Shown here piece by piece: positions 48,157 to 57,364 of a stretch of 64,000 bases of DNA. Source of the stretch: Parahaliea aestuarii. GTDB lineage: Bacteria > Pseudomonadota > Gammaproteobacteria > Pseudomonadales > Halieaceae. The notes beneath the pieces are model-generated. The model was not told where the DNA came from and ran no database searches. It saw only the letters and a program-made list of their open reading frames with translations. Each line of letters opens with the position of its first letter. Position 1 is the first letter of the stretch. The position numbers and the translations under genes are program-made. Location of the stretch: contig NZ_VRYZ01000004.1 of the NCBI RefSeq assembly GCF_008064635.1, forward strand, positions 1 through 64,000. Reading direction: 5' to 3'.

Positions 48157-48561
48157 TCAGTCAGTGACGGTATCCGCCTCCAGTTCGTAGGCACCTTCCT
48201 TGTTGTGCACTTCAGTACCGTGCAGGGGCGGATTGAACACACAGGCCATCTTCATTTCCCGGGTGGCGCGCAGGATGTGCTTGTCGTTTTTATCGAGGAT
48301 GTAAAGGGTGCCGGCCTTGATGGGGTATTTTTTGCCATCGGCCACGGTTTCCACCTCGCCCTCACCGGACATGCAGTACACCGACTCCAGGTGGTTCTGG
48401 TAGTGCATGCCAAAATCCGCACCTTCATAGATGGTGGTGATATGAAAAGAGAAGCCCATGTTGTCGTCTTTCAGTAACATGCGCACGCTGTCCCAGTTGC
48501 CATCCGGTGAAACAATTTTGCGGCCGGTGGCGGACGCGGTTTCAAGATCTCTCACTATCAT
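48157..48561 (-). CDS. ectC: L-ectoine synthase
   Basis: EctC cyclises N-gamma-acetyl-diaminobutyrate to ectoine. It is a small cupin of 134 residues. [20 protein letters not shown]-type start and [20 protein letters not shown] with the iron-binding Glu/His residues and [19 protein letters not shown] are diagnostic. It lies 72 bases after ectB. Confidence 0.97.
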   Translation of the reverse strand: MIVRDLETASATGRKIVSPDGNWDSVRMLLKDDNMGFSFHITTIYEGADFGMHYQNHLESVYCMSGEGEVETVADGKKYPIKAGTLYILDKNDKHILRATREMKMACVFNPPLHGTEVHNKEGAYELEADTVTD

Positions 48562-48633
48562 CGTTTACTTCACTCCGTATTGGTGGGGCCCCAGGCCCCG
48601 TTCAACCCATATTTGTTCGCTGCGGTATGCGCC

Positions 48634-49983
48634 TCAGCTGGCGCGCTGCATCACTTCGCGCTCACTCTCGTCGCCGGCTTCGATCTGGTAGTCCTCGTCG
48701 AAGTAGTCCACCGTCTCCGGAATGCTGTCTTCGCCGGCGCACACTTCGGCAATGGCCTGCTCCACGATATCGATACCGCGCTTGAGGCTCGCTTCGCTGA
48801 TCACCAGCGGACACAGGAATTTCACTACCTGGTCGTCTGCGCCACTGGTCTCGATGATCAGCCCCTTCTTGAAGGCGGCGCTGGTGATCTTGCCGGCGAT
48901 ATCGCCGTTGACGCAGTTGATGCCGCGGAACATGCCGCGACCGCAGGAGGTGAAATTGCCCTCGCCGTACTTCTCCACGATCTGGTTCAGGCGCTTGGCC
49001 ACATAGTCACCCTTGGCGCGCACACTGCGGGCGAAGTTGTCATCGCTCCAGTATTCATCGATGGCGGCAGTTGCAGTGACAAAGGCAAAGTTATTGCCAC
49101 GGAAGGTGCCGTTGTGCTCGCCCGGTTTCCACTGGTCCAGCTCGGGGCGGATCAGCACCACCGCAAAGGGCAGGCCGTAGCCGCCGAGGGACTTGGACAG
49201 GGTAATGATGTCCGGGGTAATGCCGGCCTCTTCAAAGCTGAAGAAGGTGCCGGTACGGCCGCAGCCCGCCTGGATGTCATCGACAATCAGCAGCAGGTTG
49301 TGCTTGCGACACACGCTTTCCAGGTTGCGCAGCCACTCCACGCTGGCGGCGTTGATACCACCCTCGCCCTGTACGGTTTCGACGATAACCGCCGCCGGCA
49401 GGTCGACACCGCTGCTGGAGTCGGACAGCACCTTGTCCAGGTAGGCGGTGGTATCGATATCCTCGCCGAGATAGCCGTCATAGGGCATGCGGCTGCTGCC
49501 ACTCAGGGTGACGCCGGCGGCGCCGCGGTGATGGGAGTTACCGGTGGTGGCCAGGGAACCCAGGCTCACGCCGTGAAAGCCGTTGGTAAAGGAAATCACA
49601 TTCTCGCGCCCGGTCACGCTGCGGGCCAGTTTCAGGGCCGCCTCCACCGCGTTGGTGCCGGTGGGTCCGGTGAACTGCATCACGTACTCCATGCTCCGGG
49701 GCTTGAGAATCTTCTCGTTAAACGCCTCGAGGAAAGTGCCCTTGGCGCGCGTGTGCAGGTCCAGGCCGTGGGTGATGCCGTCGGCATGAATATACTCCAG
49801 CAGCTTTTCCTTGAACGCCGGGTTGTTGTGGCCGTAGTTCAGGGTGCCGGCGCCGGCCAGGAAGTCGATGTACTCGGTGCCGTCCTCGTCGTACAGGAAT
49901 TCCCCCTGGGCGCGATTGAAGACGCGGGGAAAGGAGCGGGCATAGCTCTGAACTTCGGATTCGATTTCTTCAAAAATTTTCAT
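48634..49983 (-). CDS. ectB: Diaminobutyrate--2-oxoglutarate transaminase
   Basis: EctB converts aspartate semialdehyde and glutamate to L-2,4-diaminobutyrate. The PLP lysine lies in [17 protein letters not shown], and [19 protein letters not shown] and [18 protein letters not shown] are typical of the class III aminotransferase. The ATG at 49983 ([11 protein letters not shown]) is chosen with AGGAA upstream; longer frames add unrelated sequence. It has 449 residues. The gene lies between ectA and ectC. Confidence 0.95.
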   Translation of the reverse strand: MKIFEEIESEVQSYARSFPRVFNRAQGEFLYDEDGTEYIDFLAGAGTLNYGHNNPAFKEKLLEYIHADGITHGLDLHTRAKGTFLEAFNEKILKPRSMEYVMQFTGPTGTNAVEAALKLARSVTGRENVISFTNGFHGVSLGSLATTGNSHHRGAAGVTLSGSSRMPYDGYLGEDIDTTAYLDKVLSDSSSGVDLPAAVIVETVQGEGGINAASVEWLRNLESVCRKHNLLLIVDDIQAGCGRTGTFFSFEEAGITPDIITLSKSLGGYGLPFAVVLIRPELDQWKPGEHNGTFRGNNFAFVTATAAIDEYWSDDNFARSVRAKGDYVAKRLNQIVEKYGEGNFTSCGRGMFRGINCVNGDIAGKITSAAFKKGLIIETSGADDQVVKFLCPLVISEASLKRGIDIVEQAIAEVCAGEDSIPETVDYFDEDYQIEAGDESEREVMQRAS

Positions 49984-50059
49984 GGCAGTTCCTCTTGCTT
50001 GAGTATCTGGGCGTGAATGTTGTGTCTTGCGGACAGTGACTGGTAATGACGCTGCGGCT

Positions 50060-50575
50060 TCAACCGGCAGCGCGGACAGCGGCCTGGCCGCCGAAGGGGC
50101 CGATGCGCACCAGCAACTCGGAGGCGTGCTCGCCACCGAAATGGCGCTCCCTGTCGAACATGACGCTGCGCGACATTTCGGCTTCGCGGCGCTCGGCAAA
50201 GCGACTGAACAGGGCCCAAGAGGCCGCGTTGTCTTCGGTAATGGTGGTTTCCATAAAGCGCACGTCAGCGCAGTGCTGGCGCTCGACGATATGGGCCAGC
50301 ATTTTCCCGGCCAGCCCCTGGCCGCGGGCTTTTTCGCCCACCGCCACCTGCCAGATGAACAGGGTGTCGTCGCGGCCGGGGATGATATAGCCGGAGATGA
50401 AGCCCACCAGCTCGCCGTCCATCAGGGCGGCCACCGAGGTGTCGGCGAAGTGGGCGCACTGCAGGAGATTGCAGTACATGGAATTGGTGTCCAGCGGCGG
50501 GCAACACCCTATCAGCTGGTGTACCGCATTGCCGTCTTCCCGGACAGGAACGCGCAATGTGATTTCGGCAGTCAT
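50060..50575 (-). CDS. ectA: L-2,4-diaminobutyric acid acetyltransferase
   Basis: EctA acetylates diaminobutyrate with acetyl-CoA (GNAT fold). [19 protein letters not shown] is the acetyl-CoA-binding motif, [16 protein letters not shown] the substrate segment, and [14 protein letters not shown] the family motif. It has 171 residues with AGGAG 8 bases before ATG. It heads ectABC-ask; the promoter faces ectR. Confidence 0.96.
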   Translation of the reverse strand: MTAEITLRVPVREDGNAVHQLIGCCPPLDTNSMYCNLLQCAHFADTSVAALMDGELVGFISGYIIPGRDDTLFIWQVAVGEKARGQGLAGKMLAHIVERQHCADVRFMETTITEDNAASWALFSRFAERREAEMSRSVMFDRERHFGGEHASELLVRIGPFGGQAAVRAAG

Positions 50576-50587
50576 CTATCTACTCCT

Positions 50588-50625
50588 AAATATTTCTGCT
50601 CAAATATTTCGTGTTCGATATTATA
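50588..50625 (-). promoter_or_regulatory. ectA -10 element and AAATATTT direct repeats
   Basis: On the minus strand a perfect TATAAT (50625-50620) precedes ectA. A candidate -35 (TTATAA, 50648-50643) is weak. Just downstream, AAATATTT occurs twice (50588-50595 and 50602-50609), each palindromic, 14 bases apart, in the expected early leader. They could be the EctR operator; this is inference. Confidence 0.4.
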
Positions 50626-50772
50626 GTGGCGTGATTTTGATTTTATAACCCCCAATTTCGAGTTATTTGTTCACATTTTGGCCACTATCAGAGAGAATCG
50701 CCTTCAAATTGAACGAATTATTTGTTTAGCTCTCTATACATTTCAATACAATGACCGAAAAACGAGAAGCGA

Positions 50773-51447
50773 ATGACCGCACAGACAGCCAGAAAGAAGC
50801 CGCCGGAATCCAGTGAGGCGAAAGATTTTGAGGATGGAACTTTCCGGGAATGGGAAGTGGGTGGTTATAATCCGGCCCTTCTCTTCTCTGGACAGGAAAC
50901 ACTCTTGGGCCGCATCGATGAAGTCCTGGTCGCCCTGCGACGGGTTATCCGCGCCACCGACCTGCACTCCAAGCACCTCGCCAAAACCACCGGGCTGACC
51001 GCGCCGCAAATCCTGCTGCTGCAGTCGATCCGCGACAAGGGCGAGGTGACCATCGGCGAACTGGCCACCGATGTCAGTCTCAGCCAGGCAACGGTGACCT
51101 CCATTCTCGACCGCCTGGAAAAGCGCGAACTGATCTTCCGCGAGCGTTCCAAGACCGACAAGCGCAAGGTGCACGCCTACCTCACCGACCAGGGCATGGA
51201 GATGCTCAAGAGCGCTCCCCTGCCCCTGCAGGCCCAGTTCACCCGCCAGTTCGGCGACCTGCAGGAGTGGGAGCAGACCATGATCATCTCCTCACTCCAG
51301 CGCATAGCACAGATGATGGACGCCCAGCACATCGACGCCTCTCCGGTGCTCGATATCGGCATGCTGGACCGGCAGAACGCCATCCACGAACGGCACGACA
51401 TGCTGCACGACGAGCGTGGAACAGAGGGGCTGCAGCCCGATAATTGA
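50773..51447 (+). CDS. ectR: MarR-type regulator of ectoine synthesis
   Basis: EctR-type regulators repress ect genes in halotolerant methylotrophs. The winged helix contains GLTAPQILLLQSIRDKGEVT, IGELATDVSLSQATVTSILD and KTDKRKVHAYLTDQG. An extra N-terminal region of about 45 residues precedes the fold. It has 224 residues. It is divergent from ectA across 197 AT-rich bases, the usual arrangement. A short frame of 21 codons (50751-50816) overlaps its start in another frame. Confidence 0.88.
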   Translation: MTAQTARKKPPESSEAKDFEDGTFREWEVGGYNPALLFSGQETLLGRIDEVLVALRRVIRATDLHSKHLAKTTGLTAPQILLLQSIRDKGEVTIGELATDVSLSQATVTSILDRLEKRELIFRERSKTDKRKVHAYLTDQGMEMLKSAPLPLQAQFTRQFGDLQEWEQTMIISSLQRIAQMMDAQHIDASPVLDIGMLDRQNAIHERHDMLHDERGTEGLQPDN

Positions 51448-51458
51448 CCTCCCGCATA

Positions 51459-51478
51459 TACTGTACAAAAATACAGTA
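51459..51478 (+). promoter_or_regulatory. LexA (SOS) box of imuA-imuB-dnaE2
   Basis: TACTGT, eight bases, then ACAGTA (core CTGT 51461-51464 and ACAG 51473-51476) match the gammaproteobacterial LexA consensus. The box ends one base before the imuA ATG and starts 12 bases after the ectR stop. A TATACT overlapping its left end (51457-51462) could be the -10. Confidence 0.9.
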
Positions 51479-51479
51479 T

Positions 51480-52217
51480 ATGCAAACACCTTCCTCTCTC
51501 AATCAGCTGCTCCGTCGCGGGGATGTCTGGCGCGGGCGCCGCGCTCTGCGCTTGGGCGATGTGCGTCCCAGCGGCTTTGCCGAACTGGATCGCCACCTGG
51601 TGGGCGGCGGCTGGCCGCTGGGAGCACTGGTAGAAATCGGCGCGCCCCGGCTGGGGAGCGGGGAGTGGCTGCTGCTATCGCGCAGCCTGCGCGATAGCGC
51701 CGCCGAGGGCGGCTACCTGCTGCTGGTCAATCCCCCCGCCCTGCCCTGCGGCGCCGCCCTCGCCCAGCTCGGCATTCCGCTGGAGCGCCTGCTGGTGGTG
51801 CGCGCCAGCCAGCGCAACGAGTTGCTGGCGGCGGTGCTGGAGGGGCTTAACGCCGGCTGCATCCGGCTGTTGCTGTTCTGGGAGAGCCGCCGCGCCCTGT
51901 CCTACGCCGAGCTGCGCAAGGTGCAACTGGCGGCCTCTCACGGCCACAGTCTCTGTATTGCATTGAGCACCGGCAGCATGCGCAGCCACAGCCCGGCGGC
52001 GCTGCGCCTGGCGCTGCAGCCCCGGCGCGCGGGAGCACAGGTATATATCCGTCGCCAGCGCGGCGGTGATGCAGGCCTGCAGGTCACCCTGCCCTGGCCA
52101 GCCAACTGGGCCCTGCGCACCTTCGATGAGTCCGCCGGCCTGCCACTGTCCTCAGCACAGCAACAGGCGCGCCCCCCTGTCGCGGCCGCCGTACTGCCGC
52201 TGGAGGCGCCGGGCTGA
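51480..52217 (+). CDS. imuA: SOS mutasome protein ImuA
   Basis: ImuA is the RecA-like accessory protein of the ImuA-ImuB-DnaE2 translesion complex; some annotations call it SulA. The fold shows FAELDRHLVGGGWPLGALVE near residue 25 and later RLLLFWESRRALSYAELRK. It has 245 residues. The ATG at 51480 directly follows the LexA box, so the transcript leader must be very short. It overlaps imuB by 1 base. Confidence 0.88.
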   Translation: MQTPSSLNQLLRRGDVWRGRRALRLGDVRPSGFAELDRHLVGGGWPLGALVEIGAPRLGSGEWLLLSRSLRDSAAEGGYLLLVNPPALPCGAALAQLGIPLERLLVVRASQRNELLAAVLEGLNAGCIRLLLFWESRRALSYAELRKVQLAASHGHSLCIALSTGSMRSHSPAALRLALQPRRAGAQVYIRRQRGGDAGLQVTLPWPANWALRTFDESAGLPLSSAQQQARPPVAAAVLPLEAPG

Positions 52218-53491
52218 TGCTGTGGCTGGCACTGCGCTTTACCCGATTGCCGCCGGAACCGGAGCGCGCCGCGGCGCTGGACGAACTGACGGCCTGGGCC
52301 TACGACTACACACCCCATATCAGCACCTGCCACGGCGACAGCCTGCTGCTGGAAATCTCCCGCTGCCTGCGCCTGTTCGGCGGCGTGGAGCTTCTCTGCC
52401 AGCGCATCTGCGCGGACCTCGACAGCCTCGCCCCCCACTACCACCTGGGCCTGGCCCACACGGCTCCCGGGGCCTGGATACTGTCCTTCCAGCAGCACCC
52501 GCCGGCGGCGGACGACAGCAGGGCAGAGTTCATGCAGCGCCTGCAGGCGGCCCCCCTGCACCTGCTGGCGGAGCACCCCCGGGCGGTGAGCGGCCTGCAG
52601 CAGATGGGGCTGGGCCGGCTGGGTGAGGTCCTGGACCTGCCGCGGGCGGAACTGGGGCGGCGTTTCGGCAATGACTTTGTGGCCTGGCTGGCCGGCATTG
52701 AGGGCAGCGCCGCCGCACCGGCGCCGCTCTTCCAGGCCGGGGAAAGCTTCCACCGCCAGCTCGAGTTCAACTTCCCCCTGCGCGACAGCGGGCAACTGGA
52801 AGCGCCGGCCCGCGAGCTGCTGCAGCAGCTGGTGACCTGGCTGGTCAGCCGGCAGCTGCAGTGCCAGCAGATCTGCTGGCAGCTGTGCTCGCCGCAGCAC
52901 CGGCGGCTGGCGGTGCCGGTCAGCTGCAGTCGGGTACACGGGCGCTGGGACATGCTGCTGGGGTTGACCCGCCTTCACTTCGAGAGAGTCCAGCTGGACT
53001 TTGACGTGGAGCGCCTGGAACTGACCTGCCAGCAGACCGTGGCGGTAGACCTGCGCAGCCAGCCCCTGTTCGAGCTGAGCGGCTGCGAGCGGACAGACGA
53101 ACAGGCCCGGGCCCTGGTGGCGCGGCTGCAGGCCCGCCTGGGGGGCGGTGCCCTCTACCAGATACAGCTTTGCCCGGAACACCTGCCCGAATACAGCCAG
53201 CAGGCGGCGCCGCCCTTTGCGCCGCGACCGACAGTGCAGGCTCCCCCCGGCCCCCGCCCCTGCTGGCTGCTGGGCGCGCCGCAACCCCTGCACTACCGCG
53301 GCGGGCATCTGTACTGGCACGGGGCCCTGCAGCTGCTGCGCGGGCCGGAGCGCATTCGCGGCTACTGGTGGCAGCCGGCAGGCGCCACCGCGCGGGACTA
53401 TTTCGTCGCCCGCTGCGACGACGCCCGGCACTACTGGGTCTACCGCGACGGCGACAGCGGTGAGTGGTACCTGCATGGCCTCTTTGCCTGA
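52217..53491 (+). CDS. imuB: Y-family polymerase-like protein ImuB
   Basis: ImuB links DnaE2 to the sliding clamp and lacks polymerase activity. The 424-residue protein begins LWLALRFTRLPPEPE, keeps Y-family palm and little-finger segments (HISTCHGDSLLLEISRCL; MGLGRLGEVLDLPRAELGR), but the catalytic aspartates of DinB are replaced. It is in the middle of the SOS cassette; its end overlaps dnaE2 by 17 bases. Confidence 0.92.
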   Translation: MLWLALRFTRLPPEPERAAALDELTAWAYDYTPHISTCHGDSLLLEISRCLRLFGGVELLCQRICADLDSLAPHYHLGLAHTAPGAWILSFQQHPPAADDSRAEFMQRLQAAPLHLLAEHPRAVSGLQQMGLGRLGEVLDLPRAELGRRFGNDFVAWLAGIEGSAAAPAPLFQAGESFHRQLEFNFPLRDSGQLEAPARELLQQLVTWLVSRQLQCQQICWQLCSPQHRRLAVPVSCSRVHGRWDMLLGLTRLHFERVQLDFDVERLELTCQQTVAVDLRSQPLFELSGCERTDEQARALVARLQARLGGGALYQIQLCPEHLPEYSQQAAPPFAPRPTVQAPPGPRPCWLLGAPQPLHYRGGHLYWHGALQLLRGPERIRGYWWQPAGATARDYFVARCDDARHYWVYRDGDSGEWYLHGLFA

Positions 53492-56400
53492 GCCTCCTCC
53501 GCCTGAAGCGCCTCCCTACGCAGAACTGGCCGCACTCAGCAACTTTACCTTCCTGCGCGGCGCCTCCCATCCCCACGAGCTGGTAGAGCAGGCCCACAGG
53601 CTGGGCTACCGCGCCCTGGCGCTGGCGGACGAGTGCTCCCTGGCCGGCGTGGTGCGCGCCCATGTGCGGGCCCGGGAGCTGGGACTGCACCTGATCATCG
53701 GCAGCCAGTTCCAGGTCGATGACAACTGTCGCCTGCTGGCCCTGGTCACCGACCGCGCCGCCTATGCCGAACTGTCGGGGCTGATTACCCTGGCCCGGCG
53801 ACGCAGCCCCAAAGGGCTGTACCGTCTGCACATGGAAGACCTGCGCTTTCGCCTGAAGCGCTGCCTGATCCTGTGGCTGCCGGAGCCGGCAGCCGCCAGT
53901 GCCGCCGTCGGCGCTGAACTCAGGCGCAGTTTTGGCGAGCGATTGTGGCTCGGCGCCAGCCGCCATTTCAGCGGCGCCGAGCCGGAGCACTGGCAAGGCC
54001 TGCTGCAACTGGGGCGGGAGCTGCGGATACCGCTGGTCGCCTGTGGCCGGGCCGAGATGCACTGCCGCTCGCGCCAGCCCCTGCACGATGTGCTGGCCGC
54101 CATCCGCCTGGGCCAGCCCGTGCAGGCGCTGGGCACGCGCCTGGCTGCCAATGCCGAAGCCTGCCTGCGCCCGCGCCAGGTGCTGGCCCGGCTCTACCCG
54201 CCGGCGCTGCTGGCGCAAACCCTCAGCATCGCCCGCCGCTGCACCTTCAACCTGGACGAACTGCGCTACCAGTACCCCGCCGAGCTGGTGCCTGAAGGAC
54301 TGCGCCCGATCGGGCATCTGCGCGCACTGGTGGCGGAGGGCGCCCGCCGGCGCTGGCCGGAAGGCCCACCAGCCGCCGCGGTAAAAGCGCTGGAGAAGGA
54401 GTTCGCGCTGATCGAGGAACTGGGCTACGAGTACTTTTTCCTCACCGTCCACGACCTGGTGCGCTTCGCCCGCGAGCGCGGCATCCTGTGCCAGGGGCGC
54501 GGCTCCGCTGCCAACTCGGTGGTCTGTTACTGCCTGCACATTACCGAGGTTTCCCCCGAGGTGGTCGACGTACTGTTCGAGCGCTTTATCTCCAAAGAGC
54601 GCAACGAACCACCGGATATCGACGTGGACTTCGAAAGCCAGCGCCGCGAGGAGGTCATCCAGTACATCTACCGCAAGTACGGCCGCAAGCACGCCGCCCT
54701 GGCCGCCACTGTCATCACCTACCGCACCCGCAGCGCGGTGCGCGATGTGGGCAAGGCCCTGGGCTTTGCGCCTGAGCAGGTAGACCAGCTCGCCAAATCC
54801 CTGGCCTGGTGGGACCGCGGCGGCGACCTGGCCCAGCGCGCGAGGGAGTTGCTGGGCGCCGATGCCGGGAGCGAAGGCGGCGACCTGGTACCGCACTACC
54901 TGGCGCTGGTGCAGGCCATCTGCGGCTTCCCCCGCCATTTGTCGCAGCATGTGGGGGGTTTTGTGATCGCCCAGGACCAGGTCAGCGACCTGGTGCCGCT
55001 GGAAAACGCCGCCATGCCCGAGCGCACCATCATCCAGTGGGACAAGGACGACCTCGAATCCCTCGGCCTGCTCAAGGTGGATGTGCTGTCGCTGGGCATG
55101 CTGTCGGCCCTGCGCCGGGGGCTGCAACTGGTGAGTCGCTACCAGCCGGGTATCGCCAGCCTGGCGGACATCCCCCGGGAAGACCCGGCCACCTACGACA
55201 TGCTGTGCCGGGCCGATGCCATCGGTGTATTCCAGGTGGAATCCCGGGCCCAGCTGTCGATGCTGCCGCGGCTCAAGCCGCGCTGCTTTTACGACCTGGT
55301 GATCGAAATCGCCATCGTGCGCCCGGGGCCGATCCAGGGTGACATGGTGACGCCCTACCTCAAGCGCCGCGCCGAACTGCGCGACGGCCTGACGCCCGAG
55401 AGCATTCCCGACTCGCCCCTGAGCCAGGTGCTGCGGCGTACCCTGGGCGTGCCCATTTTCCAGGAACAGGCCATTCGCATCGCCATGGTGGCGGCGGGCT
55501 TTTCCGGCGGCGAGGCCGACAACCTGCGCCGGGCCATGGCCAGCTGGGGCAAGAACGGCAACCTGCTGCAATTCCAGCAGCGCTTTATCGACGGCATGCT
55601 GGCCAACGGCTACGAGCGCGAATTCGCCGAGCGCATCTTCGAGCAGATCAAGGGCTTTGGCGGCTACGGCTTTCCCGAGTCCCACTCCGCCAGCTTCGCC
55701 CTGCTGTGCTACTTCTCCTCCTGGCTGAAATGCCACCACCCGGCGGCCTTCTACTGCGCCCTGCTGAACAGCCAGCCCATGGGTTTCTACTCCCCCTCAC
55801 AGCTGGTGCAGGACGCCCGCCGCCGGGGGCTGGAAGTGCGGCCGGCCGATGTGCGCTACAGCGAGTGGGAAAACACGCTGGAGGGAGAGGCGCCGGACCT
55901 CGCCCTGCGCCTGGGCCTGTGCAGCGTGTCGGGGATGGAGGAAAGCGCGGGCCAGCGTATCGTGGCAGCGAGGCAGGCGCAGGGTTTCAGGGATAGCAGG
56001 GATCTGGCGCGCCGCGCCGGGCTGGCCAGGCGGCCGCTGCAGCTACTGGCGGCGGCAGATGCCCTGCGCGGTATCAGCGGCCACCGCTTCCAGTCCCACT
56101 GGGAGGTGGCGGGCATCGAGGAGAGTCGCCCGCTGCTCGGCGAGCGCGGGGAATCACCCCAGCAGGCCGTGCAACTGCCGCCCCCCAGCCTGGCCCAGAA
56201 TATTGCCGCCGACTACCACAGCAGCGGCCTCAGCCTGCGCCCCCACCCCATGGCCCTGCTGCGCTCGCAGCTGCCCTTCCGGCGCTGCAAAACACAGGCC
56301 GAGCTGGCCGCGATCGGCCACGGGCGTTTCGTCCGGGTGGCCGGGCTGGTCACCAACCGGCAGCGACCGGGCACCGCCAAGGGCACCCTCTTCCTCACCC

Positions 56401-56606
56401 TGGAAGACGAGACCGGCAACATCAATGTGATTGTGTGGAAGGCCACCCAGGCCCATTTTCGCGAGCCGTTATTGCGGGCCCAGCTGCTGCTGGTGAAAGG
56501 CACCGTGGAAAGCAACGGCGAGGTAGTGCACGTGATTGCCGGCGCGCTGGAGGACTGTTCGCAGCATCTGTTCGGCTTCCGGGTGGATTCGCGGGATTTT
56601 CGTTAG
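53475..56606 (+). CDS. dnaE2: Error-prone DNA polymerase DnaE2 (ImuC)
   Basis: DnaE2 is the C-family polymerase for damage-induced mutagenesis. The PHP domain starts YAELAALSNFTFLRGASHP; the catalytic aspartates are in PPDIDVDFES, and GRGSAANSVVCYCL, the OB fold and a C-terminal domain follow. The ATG at 53475 gives about 1043 residues, matching the family; longer frames overlap imuB wholly. It ends before a terminator of the opposite strand. Confidence 0.96.
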   Translation: MASLPEPPPPEAPPYAELAALSNFTFLRGASHPHELVEQAHRLGYRALALADECSLAGVVRAHVRARELGLHLIIGSQFQVDDNCRLLALVTDRAAYAELSGLITLARRRSPKGLYRLHMEDLRFRLKRCLILWLPEPAAASAAVGAELRRSFGERLWLGASRHFSGAEPEHWQGLLQLGRELRIPLVACGRAEMHCRSRQPLHDVLAAIRLGQPVQALGTRLAANAEACLRPRQVLARLYPPALLAQTLSIARRCTFNLDELRYQYPAELVPEGLRPIGHLRALVAEGARRRWPEGPPAAAVKALEKEFALIEELGYEYFFLTVHDLVRFARERGILCQGRGSAANSVVCYCLHITEVSPEVVDVLFERFISKERNEPPDIDVDFESQRREEVIQYIYRKYGRKHAALAATVITYRTRSAVRDVGKALGFAPEQVDQLAKSLAWWDRGGDLAQRARELLGADAGSEGGDLVPHYLALVQAICGFPRHLSQHVGGFVIAQDQVSDLVPLENAAMPERTIIQWDKDDLESLGLLKVDVLSLGMLSALRRGLQLVSRYQPGIASLADIPREDPATYDMLCRADAIGVFQVESRAQLSMLPRLKPRCFYDLVIEIAIVRPGPIQGDMVTPYLKRRAELRDGLTPESIPDSPLSQVLRRTLGVPIFQEQAIRIAMVAAGFSGGEADNLRRAMASWGKNGNLLQFQQRFIDGMLANGYEREFAERIFEQIKGFGGYGFPESHSASFALLCYFSSWLKCHHPAAFYCALLNSQPMGFYSPSQLVQDARRRGLEVRPADVRYSEWENTLEGEAPDLALRLGLCSVSGMEESAGQRIVAARQAQGFRDSRDLARRAGLARRPLQLLAAADALRGISGHRFQSHWEVAGIEESRPLLGERGESPQQAVQLPPPSLAQNIAADYHSSGLSLRPHPMALLRSQLPFRRCKTQAELAAIGHGRFVRVAGLVTNRQRPGTAKGTLFLTLEDETGNINVIVWKATQAHFREPLLRAQLLLVKGTVESNGEVVHVIAGALEDCSQHLFGFRVDSRDFR

Positions 56607-56619
56607 TACCGCAGGAACG

Positions 56620-56645
56620 AAAAAAGGGGTGGCGGCGGCCACCCC
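56620..56645 (-). terminator. Rho-independent terminator of the cpxP-like gene
   Basis: An 8-bp perfect stem (GGGGTGGC, 56626-56633, with GCCACCCC, 56638-56645) is followed on the minus strand by six T residues (56625-56620). It lies 31 bases beyond the end of the cpxP-like gene. Confidence 0.85.
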
Positions 56646-56676
56646 AGGCGACAGGGCTTGGTAAGGGAGTCCCTGC

Positions 56677-57177
56677 TCAGATGTCCTCGTCGTCCGATTC
56701 CTCGCCGGGGCGGCCCTCCCCGCGTTTGCCGAAGCGGTGGCCGGCGTGCTGCTTGCGGCGCTCCATCATCTGGTCCAGTTTGGCGCGCTGCTCGTCGCTG
56801 AGCACTTCCCGCACCTGGTGCTGGGATTCAGCCATCTGGTAGGTCATGCGGCTGGTGATCTGGCCGATCTCGTCGGCGGCACTCTGCACGGCACCGGCGT
56901 CAAAGTTGTCACCGCTGTCGCTGTTGCTGCGCAGTGTCTCGCGCAGTTCGCCCAGCCGCTCGCGATCGGCTTCGCCCTGGCTGCGCTGGCTCTCCATAAT
57001 CTGGCGGATCCGCGTCTCCTGGTCATCGCTCAGCGACAACCTCTCGCTCATTCGTTCAATCACGACATCGGTGCCCGGCCCGCGTTCAGGTCCGGGGCCT
57101 GCCAGGCTGGTGCCAGCACCGAGCAGGGCGATACTGAGGCCGGTGGCAGTGAGGGTCTGCTTTAACAGTTGTTTCAT
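56677..57177 (-). CDS. Periplasmic CpxP/Spy-like protein
   Basis: A 166-residue protein with a signal peptide (LKQTLTATGLSIALLGAG, cut near SLA). Two LTXXQ-type repeats are visible, LSDDQETRIRQIME and LSDEQRAKLDQMMERRKQ, typical of CpxP and Spy chaperones that restrain CpxA. The C-terminus is Gly/Glu/Asp-rich. The ATG at 57177 starts the signal peptide; longer frames add unrelated sequence. It is divergent from cpxRA with a CpxR box between them. Confidence 0.85.
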   Translation of the reverse strand: MKQLLKQTLTATGLSIALLGAGTSLAGPGPERGPGTDVVIERMSERLSLSDDQETRIRQIMESQRSQGEADRERLGELRETLRSNSDSGDNFDAGAVQSAADEIGQITSRMTYQMAESQHQVREVLSDEQRAKLDQMMERRKQHAGHRFGKRGEGRPGEESDDEDI

Positions 57178-57267
57178 GGCAATCTCCTGTGGGGTGTGTC
57201 TCGCTCTACAGCAGCAGAACTTGGAGCCAGTGTAGGCAGCGCCCCGGTTAAACTCCGCAGCATCCGT

Positions 57268-57282
57268 GTAAAGAAGCGTTAA
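57268..57282 (+). promoter_or_regulatory. CpxR box between cpxP-like gene and cpxR
   Basis: GTAAA-GAAGC-GTTAA matches the CpxR consensus GTAAA-N5-GTAAA with one mismatch. It is 91 bases upstream of the cpxP-like start and 83 bases upstream of cpxR, so it could serve both. Confidence 0.65.
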
Positions 57283-57364
57283 GAACAGCCTCGCCAGGTT
57301 AAGTGGCGTGACAGGGCCAGTGCAAACGCTGACAATCCAGCCTGACACTCAGGGGACGGAGCCC

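Noticed and set aside
48580-50016. 478-residue frame opposite ectB
   Set aside because: Antisense shadow of a certain class III aminotransferase gene.
52920-55739. 939-residue antisense frame opposite dnaE2
   Set aside because: A shadow of a high-GC coding region. Its sequence is low in recognisable motifs and it sits wholly within a confidently assigned gene.
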